From positions 558,001-622,000 of the forward strand of contig JAVTVJ010000132.1 of the NCBI GenBank assembly GCA_034509425.1: 64,000 bases of DNA, written 5' to 3'. The translations under genes and the position numbers were made by a program. This document shows positions 50,490-62,950 of this stretch, piece after piece. A model generated the notes under the pieces. That model saw only the letters and a list, made by a program, of their open reading frames with translations. It was not told the origin of the DNA and made no database searches. Each line of letters starts with the position of its first letter. Within the stretch, counting starts at the first letter, position 1. This DNA comes from Eopsaltria australis. Lineage: Eukaryota; Chordata; Aves; Passeriformes; Petroicidae.

Positions 50490-50720
50490 AGACCTCCGAC
50501 ATCTCCGACTCCAACCTGTGCCCCAACACCACCATAGCAATAGACCATGGCACTGAGTGCCACGTCCAGTGTTCTTTAAAACACTCCAGGGATGGTGACT
50601 CCACCACCTCCCCGGGCAGCCCATTGCAAAGTCTAATTACCCTTTCGGTCAAGTAATTCCTCCCGATGCCAAACTTACACGTCCCCTGACATATGTCAAG
50701 ATGATGTTCCCTCATCCTGG
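50490..50720 (-). mobile_element. CR1 LINE fragment at the edge of the CpG island
   Basis: Reverse-complement CR1: CATGGCACTGAGTGCCACGT, CTCCAGGGATGGTGACTCCA, CCACCTCCCCGGGCAGCCCA, then AAAGTCTAATTACCCTTTCG and ATTCCTCC. It starts within about 100 bp of the last promoter motifs. Confidence 0.92.
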
Positions 50721-51463
50721 AAGCCTTTAAATTTAACTGAGTCACTTGCACGGTGGGTATGACACAATGCTCAGGCTGAAGCGTGTCCCCTCCCCACACA
50801 CTGCAGGCCCCCAGCAGTGGGATGTGTTTTACCTCTTACAGCCATTCCCTGCCTGAGGAGTGCCAGCACAACCCAAACCAGCCGTGCTCCAGAGGTTTTA
50901 GTCGCTGGGAAAGACGGTGGAATATTTTGGGTGGACAGAAGCCTCTCTGTGTCTTGCTACCCACAAAAAATGGTTTCCACATGGACTGTCCTATCTCTTC
51001 CATGGGCTCACCTCCGCTTTCAAATAGAACCTGGAACAGCACAGACTCTCCCTGAAATCCCCACAAATCCAACACAGGGACATTGGCTGTGCTTCCAATA
51101 CAGAGAGGCTTTGTTGAAACGAGGAAAGTCCCGGCCTTCATTCCTTAGGGACTGAAGGTTGGGTCTTTGTTTCCTTTAGGACTCGGTGCAGGCTCCGTGC
51201 CATCCCACGTAGCTGTGATAGTCACTTTTCAGGCTGCAAGCTGCACTTTAATGTGCTTTGAAGCAGGTAGTTCTGTGAATTGCGGAACTAACAAAGCCTG
51301 GTTTTGGTCTCGTAATTGGATTCTTTGATGACTGACAAGGCACAAGTTCTAACTGAAGCTTTTCCCCTAATTGGTGCATTTGTAATGTCTCTTTTCATTC
51401 TGGTTCTCTTAAGCCTTTTGAATCTTTAGTTTGTACTGTGACCTTTCCCTCTGCAAGGACAAA

Positions 51464-51469
51464 AATAAA
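51464..51469 (+). terminator. Candidate poly(A) signal, plus strand
   Basis: AATAAA in GACAAAAATAAAGTCTGTCT, followed by CCTGTATTTGGTCTCTTATT. It has no assigned gene. Confidence 0.4.
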
Positions 51470-53929
51470 GTCTGTCTCCTGTATTTGGTCTCTTATTTTC
51501 ACGAACCCTACATGAGTTCTCAGTTTTTTAGATCTCTGCAAGGGACCGTCATTCTTCTCGTGGCTTTTTAGCAGAGGTTTAAACCTGGCTCACCCGCTTT
51601 TCCTTTGATCTTTCAGACAGGCATAGTGGCTGTAGGTAGGCACAGGAACAGAGTAGGGCTCATTCCCAAGGATCATGAGCAGAGGGAGACTGCTCTTTCT
51701 GTGTCCCGAGGTCAAATGCCCTGTTTGAAAGAGAGATGTGCCAACGTATCCTAGGCAAATGCTCTTGTTATCCAGCTTTGGATAATTGGAGGTAATTGTT
51801 TTTTAATGCTTTTCTTTCCCCTTGAAGCTTATCCTCTTTGTGTGAATGATTGAGTAAATATTCACGGAGACAAAAATAGGTGGATTATAGACCCCAGTCT
51901 TTAGGACATGCAGGCTGTATATGGCAGACACCAGGGAGGTACAAAATAACAAATACTTGCTGCACAATGCTTAACTGCGTGTTTAGACTGTGGTATCTCT
52001 AACAGAAAGCAGTGCAGTGAGGCAGGAGTCAGGGTACAGATCTGCCATGAACTGGGGAAAATACTTTAAACACAATTTTCTTGTGCCCTAGCCCTTCCTG
52101 TGGGTTCCCTGTGGCAGTTGTGCTGTGAATGGAACAATGTCATCTGGAAAGGTTGGTGGGGGAGGATCATATGCAGTAGTCTTCTTCTGGAGCTTCCATT
52201 CAGACCGAAAAACCTGGAGGGTGAAGTCAGAGTTGTTAGGGTCTGCACGAGCCTACACAATTCTAAGTAGTACTGAAATGCAAACTCCTGTGTGATCTCA
52301 GTGCTTGTAAGGATGGAGAGCAGGGGACCCCTGGGGAGGGGACTTCTGGCCATCATGGTCTGGCAGTCCAGGGTGTCAAGGTCTTCACAAGTGTTTCCAG
52401 TGGCTTAGGATCTGCTGTGCTCTATTCTCGCAGACTTGGGTGATGTCACACTGTCGGACATGAAAGAAATACATAGATTTAGTAGTAAGTTAGGACTACC
52501 TAGGCAGGACCACTAAAGAGCCCTGCCTTTCTTTATTCACTCATTTTTATATCTTTTTCAAGACAATGGTGGATTGGTCAATGAGGTTACCATCTCTACC
52601 ATTCCACAGGATAATAACACAGTTTATCATCTTTCTCCACCTTAGGAGAAAGGAATGAAAACAATCTAGAAGTTCAAAAACAATCTATGTTGGTTAGTTA
52701 AACAAGGACTATGTTTATAGAAAATGCATGGGAAATGCTACTACTGAAGTAAAACATAGAACACTGCAAAAGCCGAGGCGACAGGGTGAGACAAAGGTGC
52801 TTGTTTAGAAAGAGAAAGGAGTGTCAGTGAATAAATGTGTTTTGCATACATTTCCAAGTCATGCTGTTTTTCCTTCTGTGTAGAACATCTAAAGAGTTTT
52901 CCATTTAAAAAAAAATTTCCATGTTAATTGCACTTTCTTGACCCAAAAGATTTGCATGGTGTTACTACGATAAGGGTTGTAAAGTACACACAAGGGAAAC
53001 ATTTCAGTTGTTGGACAGATGGACAAATTGATATTGAAGATCAGGTTCTAGGGCCCCAAAGCTCACAGAGGTACTGTTACATGTATTACCACAGGCCCAA
53101 TGCATACAATGTACAGCAAAGTTATAAAGTGACTCTCCTCTAAAATGCCTACATGAAAAGGTACCTTCTTACACAGCAGTTAGGATGCTTAGGTGCATTT
53201 TGATTAATTCAGCTTGATAGGCTGAAGTAATTTTTACTGGTTTTCTTGCTTGATAGCCCTGCAGAATAAAAATAGCTCTGAGAGAGGAAGCTGGATACTG
53301 CTCCTTCCTTTTGAATTGGCAAAATTGTATTCTGAGTTTCAGATGCTTATAGTGGACAAACCAAAAGATTGGTTGGTAGCTGTCCTTAAAGGAAAACCCT
53401 GTTTTGTGCATCAAAGTTTGAGTCTTCATATTGGGCAATGGTGCCAGGGAAGGAAAGCTGTGGACGCATTCCCAGGACTGGCAGCTGGGAAAGCTCTGGC
53501 TGCCTGTAAGTGTGGACAGAAGTTGCTTGAAACAGTAAATGAAGAACCACCTGAAGTCACTTCTCAAAGAGCCAGTGCACTTCACAGGCGCTGAAGCACA
53601 GTGAGTCTGATTAACAGCCTGTCTGCCACTTCAAAAGCAGATGGTGTGAAGATGCAGACAGGATAGAAAGTTTGATCGCAATAACTCCAACTAATGAGCA
53701 GTTCATGCCGTTGCATTCTGACTGAGAAGCAGACATCAGAGTTAATAGTAAAAGATTAAAATCCTTAGAAGTGCTGGCGGATTCCTATGATATCAGCAAT
53801 AATAATAGTCTTGGATGACAAGCATTCCCCTGGATCAAAAGGAAAATAGGATACCTGTGTGACTTAACTTATAATTTCAGAGTCATGCAAGAGGTTCTTC
53901 AAAATTTACAGTAGGGAGAAGCTTGAATT

Positions 53930-55930
53930 TGCAGCATTTAATAATTAGGAGGGAAGATAGAACAGGGAGTTACAGAGCAAACAATGAAATGAATGAAAAG
54001 GATAAATGAGAATCTTCCTGGGTGTGAGAACTGGGAAGTCTGTGAAACAATTAGTGGATGTGTTGGATCAAGGGAGGTTAAAGAGAACAATCAAGAAAAG
54101 CCTTGTTTTTTCACATACACTTTCAGTTTTGAGGCTTTTGTATTCCTGTCCTGCATGCATTCTGTTTTTTACAATGAAGCAGCTTTCAAAGATTGAGAGT
54201 TCATAATGAGAAATGTTGGATCAAACTAATAATTTTAAAACATAATACAGTATACCTCCAAGAATTCCAGAGAATTTCAAGTGGGAAGCAGTGGGGCATC
54301 TTGCCTTCTTGGGTTAGGAAAATATGTGATCTCTCATGGGAAGCTGCCATGGTACCAGAGCTTCAGGGAACACAACACAGACTCACCCACAATTTTGAAT
54401 AAGGTGCTAGGGATGAAGAAGGGAAGTAGAATAGTGAAGCTTTTATCTGTTTCTTGAAAGCTGGTCAGAATGGTAATTAAAAATATATCAAAACACCTGG
54501 AAGATCCCGATAACTGAGATTAATTCTTTAAGCAAAGAGTATCTCATAAATCCTCTTCTCAGTTTTCAGGACACGTCAACAAAGAAGTTAATAAAAGAGA
54601 AACATTTAATCTGATATGTTTAGATTTTTAAAAGGCCTTTGAGACTGCTCCACAAAGGCAGAATCTTGACAGGGGAAAGGGATTACTAATGGAGGTCACT
54701 TTGGGGCCTTATCTTGTTTCATATTTGAATTCAAGGCCTTGGCATAAATAAAAAGAGCATTCGGATGAAATTTGCTGATGGCACAAGGACAGGATGTTGT
54801 AAATGAATACTGAAAGATGCATGAAATGAAATATTGGATGAGATTCGAGTATGCAAAATGTACTACCATGGATATAAGGACTAATAACTTTTGTTCCTGG
54901 GAACTCACCTACTGGAAATGAGAGAGAAGGAGAAAAAAGGATCTTTGAGTATTAGCTGGTCACACACCATGAACTGCTAAAAGGTAAATGGTATACAGAA
55001 AAGTATCAAGAAAATATTCTACATAAAAGTCTCATAAAGAATATTGTGAATAATTCTGATCATTCATTCTCAATAAAGATTCATTCAGATAGAAACAGGT
55101 GTAAGAATGGATTTTAGGATCTTCTGGAGAATGAAGATCCTACCCCCAGAACTTTGGTTTAAGAACTTTGCCTAGTAAAATGAAGGCTGGGAAAGGATCT
55201 GATGGCTGTCCAGAGATACTCTTGAGGGTAATCAACACATAGGGATAGGAGCTTTTAATTGGGAGAGTGCTACAAATTTAAGAATAAATATGTTGCCCAA
55301 GGTGAGGGTGAACAGTTGGAAAATAATTTCAGAGGTAATTAAGGACTTTATAAAATGTCTTTCCCTAAATGACCCATACAGGGAAGGTGACCGGCCAGTA
55401 CAACAGTATTTGAAATTCAGTCTCAACAGTGCAATTGCAAGGGCTGATGTTATCCTTGTGGGGTTTAAATTAAGTCTGTAATAATCATAGGCATGAGATT
55501 TCAGCACCATTGAGGACAACGTTGCACAAATGCTCTGGAGATGACACAGGAGTCTGGCCTCAAATAGGAGACTTCAGGAAATGGTGATATGAGCAACTAA
55601 GGCATGGAAAAACTCTGAGACATTGAAAAAACTGAGATTTCTATTTTGAAAAGGAGAGATATCAAAGTGGACAGATAGTTTATAAAATAATTGCTAGAGT
55701 AGGAAAAGTAGACTTAGCTTTTGTTCTGCCTGTATCATATATATGAGAACAAAAGGACTGTTCAGTGAAAGTGGGAAGTGAAAATTGGGAAGCACTTTTC
55801 CATATCATGAGATTACACTGGAGGATTCTTCACTGAAGGAAGTGGTTGAGCCAAATGCTTCACTAACTTTCAGAAAGGACTGGAAATTTATATAGCTCTC
55901 ATGAGTGTCTAGTGGTGTCATCAGTGACAA
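53930..55930 (+). mobile_element. Ancient CR1/L3-like LINE remnant, about 2 kb
   Basis: Highly decayed forward LINE. Clearest blocks are CAACAAAGAAGTTAATAAAA with TAGATTTTTAAAAGGCCTTT at about 54.57-54.65 kb (decayed reverse-transcriptase motif resembling LDFQKAFD), then AAATTTGCTGATGGCACAAG at about 54.77 kb (FADD-like region), and CR1-like 3' blocks up to 55.93 kb. Divergence and indels far exceed those of the other copies. The 5' limit is uncertain, and the part before 54.5 kb is the weakest. Confidence 0.65.
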
Positions 55931-57994
55931 TAGATTTGGGGCAGGAGTGTGTGTTAGGGTTGTGTCCCCACAAGCTGTTGAGAGGTTCTAAGGGGAACAT
56001 GCTGGCTACAGATACTGAATTATCTGTTAGGTGACTGATGCCCAGGAGAGACGATAGCAAAGAATGTCCCAAGGATGTGTGAGTCACACTGAAGCATAAC
56101 TGAATTTAAAATGAAGATACAGAGCTTGAGAAGGGGACTGACTAATGTTTCCTTTCATGGGCAGTCATCTGCTGTCCTACCCTTTCACTCAGCCCGAGGT
56201 GGAAACAGGAAAAGGAAACAGCCATTTAACTCTAACTTAATTCAGTTTCTTGTCTGAACTATTCAAGCTTTCTGATCAGTCCACATTTGAAAGCACAACA
56301 TATTCCTTCAAGTGGTGTTTACCATTGGCCAGACATGATACCAATTAGTTGCAGGGGTTTTCGACAGTATTGCTAATTATGTCCTTAAGTTGTTCTTTTG
56401 CAGGAATAGCCAGGATTAGATGACCTTCTGTCCAAGGAATGAGGAACTGGGACAACTGTGTTCCTGTGCATAATCAGAAGATTTTTGTCTCAAATGTTGG
56501 AGGAAACACAGGATGAATAGAAGTGGGGAAAAGTATTTATAAAGGCTTTTGTGAGGTTTTCAGTGTATTTCTGAATGGCTGCTGTCCCAAAAATACTATC
56601 CCCTTCTTAAGGAGTCTGTGTCAGGAAGAAGGATTTATTGATACCTGGTAACAAATTGGTAAGAAACATTTGTGGAGCCCCCAACCACCAGTAGGCTTTG
56701 TTCAGTCTGTCAGCTTTGAAATCTTAATGTGAATCATTTTTAGTCCCACTTAAAAATTGGTATGAAGCAGTAGTTCTGCTCTGGGTTGCTTAAAATGTCA
56801 TTGCTGAGGTTGTGGAATGCAGTCGGGGATGACGCAAAATATTCAGAGGTATGTTAGTCTGCAGCCTCTGGAAAAGTTACTGTCAACAAGATGAATAGCC
56901 AAATACCCAAAATGATCAGTTCTGGCCTGGAAAACGTGTTTACTATTTGTATCCAATTGGATTTAGATCAACTATGCTTTCTTGACTCCAGCCTTGCAGT
57001 GATTTTTGCCATATGCAAGCCAGTAGGTCAGGGATGCAATGCAAGAGGTATTTCCCAGTATTTCCTCTTCAGTTCTTGGTAGGCAACACAGGATTTAAGG
57101 AAGCTCTCCTTTCCAGCTGTGGAAGAACGTGGAGATCTGTAGATAAAGCTCTGGGAACAAGAAACCCTATGTTGAGCATTCAGAGTAACCTGGCTTTGTT
57201 TCAGATCAGCATTGGCTTTGGTTCTTTTAGGGAGACTTCATATCTGGGATCAAATTAATGGGAGTTGTGGAGAAAAGCATAAATGTGGTAGAGCAATGCA
57301 CTTGACGTATTAACCAGTGTTTGGATCCTCAAAACCAGCAACAAGCTCTAATTTTCTAAAGGCAAATAAAAAAAGAATAAATAAACTTGGCTCTGTCATC
57401 ATAGTGAATCAAACATTACAAGTAGCGACACGCTACTGGAAGATGACTTTGAACCTGAACTGGATTAATCTCTTGACCCAAATTATTTTGGTGCCATGCA
57501 GAGAGCCTAAAGTAATTGAGCCACATGAAAAGTGAACAAAGTGTTGTGAAATTGACTCAATGTCCACTCAGAGAGTAAGGCTCACTCTGGCAGTAGATTA
57601 AACTTTGGTTTTGAGGCTGGTAGGTATGGAGTGGCCATAGTGTCAAACTTACCCTCTGTAACAGTTCTGTAACTGCCTGTAAACAGGCAGACTTTCTTCT
57701 GGAACATTCCGTCTCATGTGCTGACTTCTAAACTGTGTACAGAACTGTAAGGACAATTTCTAGTGGGCTGCTAACTAAACTTTAAACATCAAATTTTAGT
57801 GGGGAACACTCCCAGCCACCAGTTCATTTACTAGTGCTGTTGTGCAACCAACTAACTCTTTCACAAAATAGCGTACAGTGACTGAAGATCTGCTCGTGGC
57901 CTAAATTGTAAAAAATCATTAACATTCTCAATAAAATCCTGTGTCCATGAAGTTTCTAGAGGTTCCTGTGTCTTTCAGACCCGTGTGATTGATT

Positions 57995-58015
57995 CACTGC
58001 CACCATATGGCAGTG
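57995..58015. repeat. Inverted repeat CACTGCCA-N5-TGGCAGTG
   Basis: Exact 8-bp arms at 57995-58002 and 58008-58015 with CCATA between. The core CCACCATATGGCAGTGGG also resembles, imperfectly, a CTCF site. Confidence 0.6.
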
Positions 58016-59734
58016 GGATGAGGTTTCCTCATTTGGGAGCAGTAGTGGACTGACAGGTCAGTTGGGCTGCCCACGTTTGTGGTGTGACTCTCCAGTGCCT
58101 GCCTCTGCTCCGTGGCCTGAGGTAACAGCTGTAAATGCACTGAACATGAAGATGAAACATGAACTGTAGAGAGCTGGATGAGAAAATCACTGCCGGTTAC
58201 GAACGCTTCAAACTCTCAGCCTTCCTGTCTTGAAAGTGGATGTCAGAACTGATGTAGAGAATAAAACAATAAATTAACCAAAGTGAAGGATGTTTACAGC
58301 TGCACCAGGGCTTTTCCAATCAGCCACTGTTGGAAGTGGGGCAGCTGCATGGCAGAATTCCTTCCTGGGACCATGCTGAGGGTCACAGTACTGCCAGATA
58401 CCACAGAGTCCTTCTGCTTTTGGTTTAATGTTGTGAGTGAAGCTTCTGCTCACTGCTCTCCCCTGGGATATAAATAAAGGATTAAAAGCAATGCCTCATC
58501 TTCTGCAGGGGAGGGCTTGTTTGGGCCCTCACCCACATCCTGTGTCTGGCGAGCAAGAGCACACACAGGAGTCTGGATCAAAACCAACCTGTGAGGAAGA
58601 TGAACAGCACCAAAACAAAATCAGTGTCCGCTGTAAGTTTTGCGTGGCAAGGGAAGGTTCAGCTCTGTCATGGAAGCTGCACTTCCTTGGATTATTTCAC
58701 ATGGAGCAGGAGTTGGTGTTGGAGCACCAATGTGGAGCTGAAGTGTGGCTGGCTGCTCCTGGGATTTCATCAGCTAAGTTACTTGGGAGTGACAAGATGT
58801 CATGAGTCATCCCTGCCTGTGGGAACAACAGAGTGGGAAACTCTCTGTGGGCTCTCTGCCGGACTGGTAAAGGCGGTTTGTTGAAGTTTAGGCAATATGG
58901 TCATGAAGGAGGTTGGGTGGTTCCAGCAGGCAGATGTGGCTGGGCTGGAGCAGGGAACAGGGGCAAGAGCAAGACTGGTATGAGGGAAGGCACAAAGCAT
59001 AAGTGGGAGCTAAAACCAAAGCAGGACTACAATCAAATGCCATTAGGATGTCCTGCTTCTGCACTGGCCATGCGCTCCAATCGTTTGGTGCCCTCCTTAA
59101 ACAGGAAGGGAATCATTCTCTCCCAGAGAGCAGTGAATTGACAGGAGGGTGAATCTGTGGCTACCTTCAGAAATGCTGGTGCTGCAGTGTAAGCCAGGCT
59201 CCAGCAGAAGCGGCAATAGCGCCTACAAAAAGAACGTGTCAGGGCAAACCATCTGATGAGAGAGCTCTGCCTTTCATGAGGCCTCTGCCCCTAAGCCAGA
59301 GATGGGATAGGGCCCTGGGCGAGACAGAGAGGGAGTCTGAGGCTGGCTTCTGGTTCATATGTCCCTCGATAATCAGAGGTGCAATCCTTTAAGGAGATTT
59401 CTGCAACAGCCAGATGGGGTTGGTAATTGTTCATTCATTAACTGACCAACTGTGGATGATTCATTCAACAACTCAGAGGCAGAGGGAAAAATTCTAATTT
59501 AGGGTGACCTAAACTGCAGGGTTTAGGGGGTAGGAGAGTCTTGATTGCAGCACATGGAGTAGTCAAGAAAATTGCCAGTGTTTTAATTAAAACTGTGGAG
59601 AACACTTGCAATGGCAGGTATAATTTGGAATTTAGATATATAATTGAATCAAATCTGATAGCATTAATATTCTCCCCTGTTTCCTTTTAAAGTGAGGACA
59701 TTTTGATGTAGTCCGAGTGAAGACCTTTGGAAGA

Positions 59735-59945
59735 AACAGTCACAGACTCATTTTAGCTGGAAAGGATCTCCAAAACCATCTGGTCCAACCTTTGATCGAT
59801 CACCAGCTTGTCAACCACACCATGGCACTAAGTGCCAAGTCCAGCCGTTCCTTGAATACCTCCAGGGATGGTGACTCCACCACCTTCCTGGGCGGCCCAT
59901 TCCAATGGAGGAGAACAGGTCCCTCTCAGAGAATAGTGGGGCGTG
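59735..59945 (-). mobile_element. CR1 LINE fragment
   Basis: Reverse-complement CR1: GAAAGGATCTCCAAAACCAT, CTGGTCCAACCTTTGATCGA, ACACCATGGCACTAAGTGCC, CTCCAGGGATGGTGACTCCA and GGGCGGCCCATTCCAATGG. Well preserved and close to the copy at 50490-50720. Confidence 0.93.
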
Positions 59946-59980
59946 GATCTTGGTAATTTGTCTGTACTTCCGAATGCTCT

Positions 59981-60910
59981 TCAGTTGCCACCAGATGGCA
60001 ACAGAAATCCGTTTCAGCGCGGCAGCATCCTGCAGGGACTGCTCAGTTCCAGCTTCTCTCCCAAAAAGATGGAAGCTGACGTGATTTTGTCGTCACTGGG
60101 CGCGTACGCGATGGCTTTCGATGAAGTCGGACCCTTGGGGACAGTGAGGGGGGGATGACTGGCGAGCTGATGCTCTGCTGGCCGGTGGTGGGCTGGTGGC
60201 CTGAGGCTCAGAGCTGTGAGCAGCCCCTGCTCACGGTTCAGGAGGAGAGAGGATGTGGCAGCCCAGCCCGCACTGCAGTCAGCCGCTGGTCGCTGTGCAG
60301 ATGTGATCTCGGTGACCCAGAAACAGAAATAGCTGGGGGTGAATTCAGGGCAGGCATTGAGAGAGATGATCAGGCTTTGAGCGGGCCCCCAGAAGCACCA
60401 AAGCGGGGAGCAGTGCAGTCCACTCTGGGGGGGACGGCGGGCAAAGGGGGTTCAGGGCTGCTCAGGCACCCGGAGCTGGCAGACTGAGTCATGCGGTCGG
60501 TGATGTGGGATTTATCCCCACATCAAAATTCGTTTTCTCTGGCAGCCCCGGTCATCATTTTGACCTCAGATGACTTGAGCACGGTTGCCATGGGAACTGG
60601 ATTGCTCTTCCCTCCATCCCCTCCTCTGAGAAGCAGCTAGATGTTCGTCAAACACCGCAATAAATCAGCCACCCCCCCGTGCTCTCTGCCGCTCAGCGGC
60701 GGGTGGTCCTGCCTGTCCTGCCCTCCTGTTCCGCAACAGGTGAGGGAAGCGCTGCCAGATCTCAGCTCTGCTCCCCCCTACCCCTAAGCCTGAGCACCGC
60801 TTAGCAAACCCTGCCCGAGAGAGCGGCCGAGCTGCTTTCCAGGGGCAGCAGGCGCATTTTTTATCCTATAAATAACTGTCCGGGTGCATCACTGCGCAGC
60901 TCAGAGCCTC
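59981..60910 (+). promoter_or_regulatory. Promoter-like patch: CTCF-like site, AP-1, X-box and TATA box
   Basis: Moderately CpG-rich. CCACCAGATGGCA (59988-60000) fits the CTCF core and sits in the larger inverted repeat GTTGCCACCAGATGGCAAC. TGAGTCA lies at 60485-60491. GTTGCCATGGGAAC (60584-60597) is a near-perfect RFX X-box. CAACAG|GTGAGG is a strong plus-strand donor ending at 60739. TATAAATA at 60867-60874 could direct plus-strand starts near 60.90 kb. No coding exon follows that I can identify; the gene served, if any, lies beyond the window or is non-coding. Confidence 0.4.
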
Positions 60911-62926
60911 GGCTCAGAAGCCAGCAGCGTCAGACAGATACGTGACAGCAGGAAACGGAATTCCTGAAAGCGGCCCTCTCGTGTCCAGCATCGGCAGGGC
61001 TGAGCTTGCGAAAGAGGGGATTCCCCGTCACGCACACAGCTAATGGGAGCTAACAGAGCTAATTTAGCTAATTCTGAGACACGGGCTTGCTCATCTGCCA
61101 AGCCCTGGCAGCGCTGCAGCCATTCAGAGAAAGAGAAAAGGAAGAGAAAAGGAAGAAGGAGGGGAGACTGGTGAGGGAAGCAGGGAAGGAGAAAAAGGGA
61201 GTGGCTTGAAGAGCTGTGGCGAGCAGAGGCAGCAGGGTGGATTGCCTGGGAGGGCAGCTGGAAAGCTTTGTGATGGGCACCAGAGAGGAGGGTGGGGCAC
61301 AGCCAGAGATGGGAGGTTTGGGGAATTAACGTGTTGAAATGAATGCTTACCAAGATTTAAGTACCCCAGGAAAACCATCTGAAACTTGTAGCTGGAAACA
61401 AGGTAAAGGAAATTTGAAGTTGCAAAAGGATCTAGAGAGGGGAACCTTAGAAAAAAATGGGACTTGGCTGTAAGCCTGCAGTCTTACGGCATAGGAAGGA
61501 AATACTGAAACTCTTCAATGCACATACAACAGACATGACGTACATTGCAGAACCCCTGCAACAAAACAGCAAGAGCTCTGCTATTGCCAGATAATGCCTT
61601 CTGTATTGCACTGTCAACAGAAAAGCTCTAGGAAATTTTACAGACCTGTGCACATCTGGGGAGCAGGCCAAGAAGCTCCTGCTGCCTGCTAAACCAAGAT
61701 CATACATCAGTATTGAAGTACAAGAGGATACAGCAAAACAAATAATTATTTTCCCTGCTATTTAGTGTTATCCACAATACATTATGGATACATGTGCCTA
61801 CGTGTTGTTGTGTAAATGATCTGGCATTTTGGGTCTTCCTGTTTATAATTTTCTTGCAACTTCTGCCCTCTTTCAACAGCACTGAGGTAAGAAAATCTAA
61901 GCCACTGGAGGAAATGGTTAGGTGTCATAAGGAGACAGGAGTGTGGCAATAGATTTGTGTGCATTTCAAGGCATAAAAGGCCTTCTCATTGACCTTAAAG
62001 TTGAATGAGAACACAAAATAGATACCTAGAACTGACCTAAAGTTCCCCCAATAATTCAGCCATCCTCAATCTCAGAAGAACGCTGTGGTTCAGCAAGCAG
62101 AGGTGGTTCAGGTGCTCACCCGGGTCCCTCACATGGTTTGTGTGAGGACAAAGTGGGGCAATCCAGAGCCCCCCTTCCCCTGCACTCGGTGCCCTGCCTG
62201 GGGCTCTGCACACCGGCCAGCAGAGGGAAGTGCTGGAGTGAGCTGGATCCTGTTAAACAATCCAGTTTTTGCCAGCACCTTCCCGTTCCTGGGAACCAAA
62301 GGCACCAGTGGGAAGGTTGACTTGGGCCTCCTCCTTGTTCTTGATATTAGCTCTTACTCAGCCCTATCTGTAACCTTTTGCCTCCATGCTTTCACTTCAG
62401 CCTTGTTTTCTAGCCTCACTTTTGTTCTCTCTTTGCCTCCCTGTATGATTAGCCACAGCCTTCCTGGATCATGGCCTCACCTTATTCATATCTAAGACGG
62501 AAAAGAAGTTCTTTGTTCTTCTAAAGAAAAAGAAAATCGTCTTTGAGGCAGGAGCAATAAACTTGGAATGAGAAGCAAGTACATTAATATAAACACATGT
62601 GAAAGGGAAGCAGCTTGTATCCTGTTTAGGGTGATGACCAAGTTGTGAAATGCAGCCTTTTTTTGGTCAGAAAGGGAGGAAAAAGAGATAAGTTTCTAAA
62701 GATAATGACCAGAACAAAAACGAGGAGAAACTCTTGGAAAGGATATCAGAAACTGATAAAACCTAATAAATATGCAAAGTGGTAAATCAGTGTTTCACTG
62801 ATTTCTTGCCTCAACTAGGATTGTTAACTTAAAGCCAGTCTGCTAAGTCCATAATCAGGCTGGTTAAATGGCCACATTATCCTTTGTGGCTAACATCACA
62901 CCTTAAGCTCAGTCTAGATTAACTCA

Positions 62927-62950
62927 GAGAGAGAGAGAGAGGGGGAGAGG
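62927..62950. repeat. GA microsatellite
   Basis: Run of GA units (CAGAGAGAGAGAGAGAGGGG) merging into a G/A-rich tract. Confidence 0.85.

Larger units (their letters stand above)
50380..51490 (+). ncRNA. Possible short plus-strand transcript from the CpG island
   Basis: Between the CRE/E-box cluster (50.34-50.39 kb) and a good plus-strand poly(A) signal (AATAAA at 51464-51469, followed by T/G-rich sequence) there is no conserved reading frame, and a CR1 copy lies inside. A divergent non-coding RNA is one explanation. The evidence is only promoter plus terminator signals. Confidence 0.2.

Noticed and set aside
57100..57260. Possible SLC2A3 (GLUT3) exon around ISIGFGSF
   Set aside because: Does not continue into the GYNTGVINAPE motif of sugar transporters, and no other SLC2A3 exon is present in the window.
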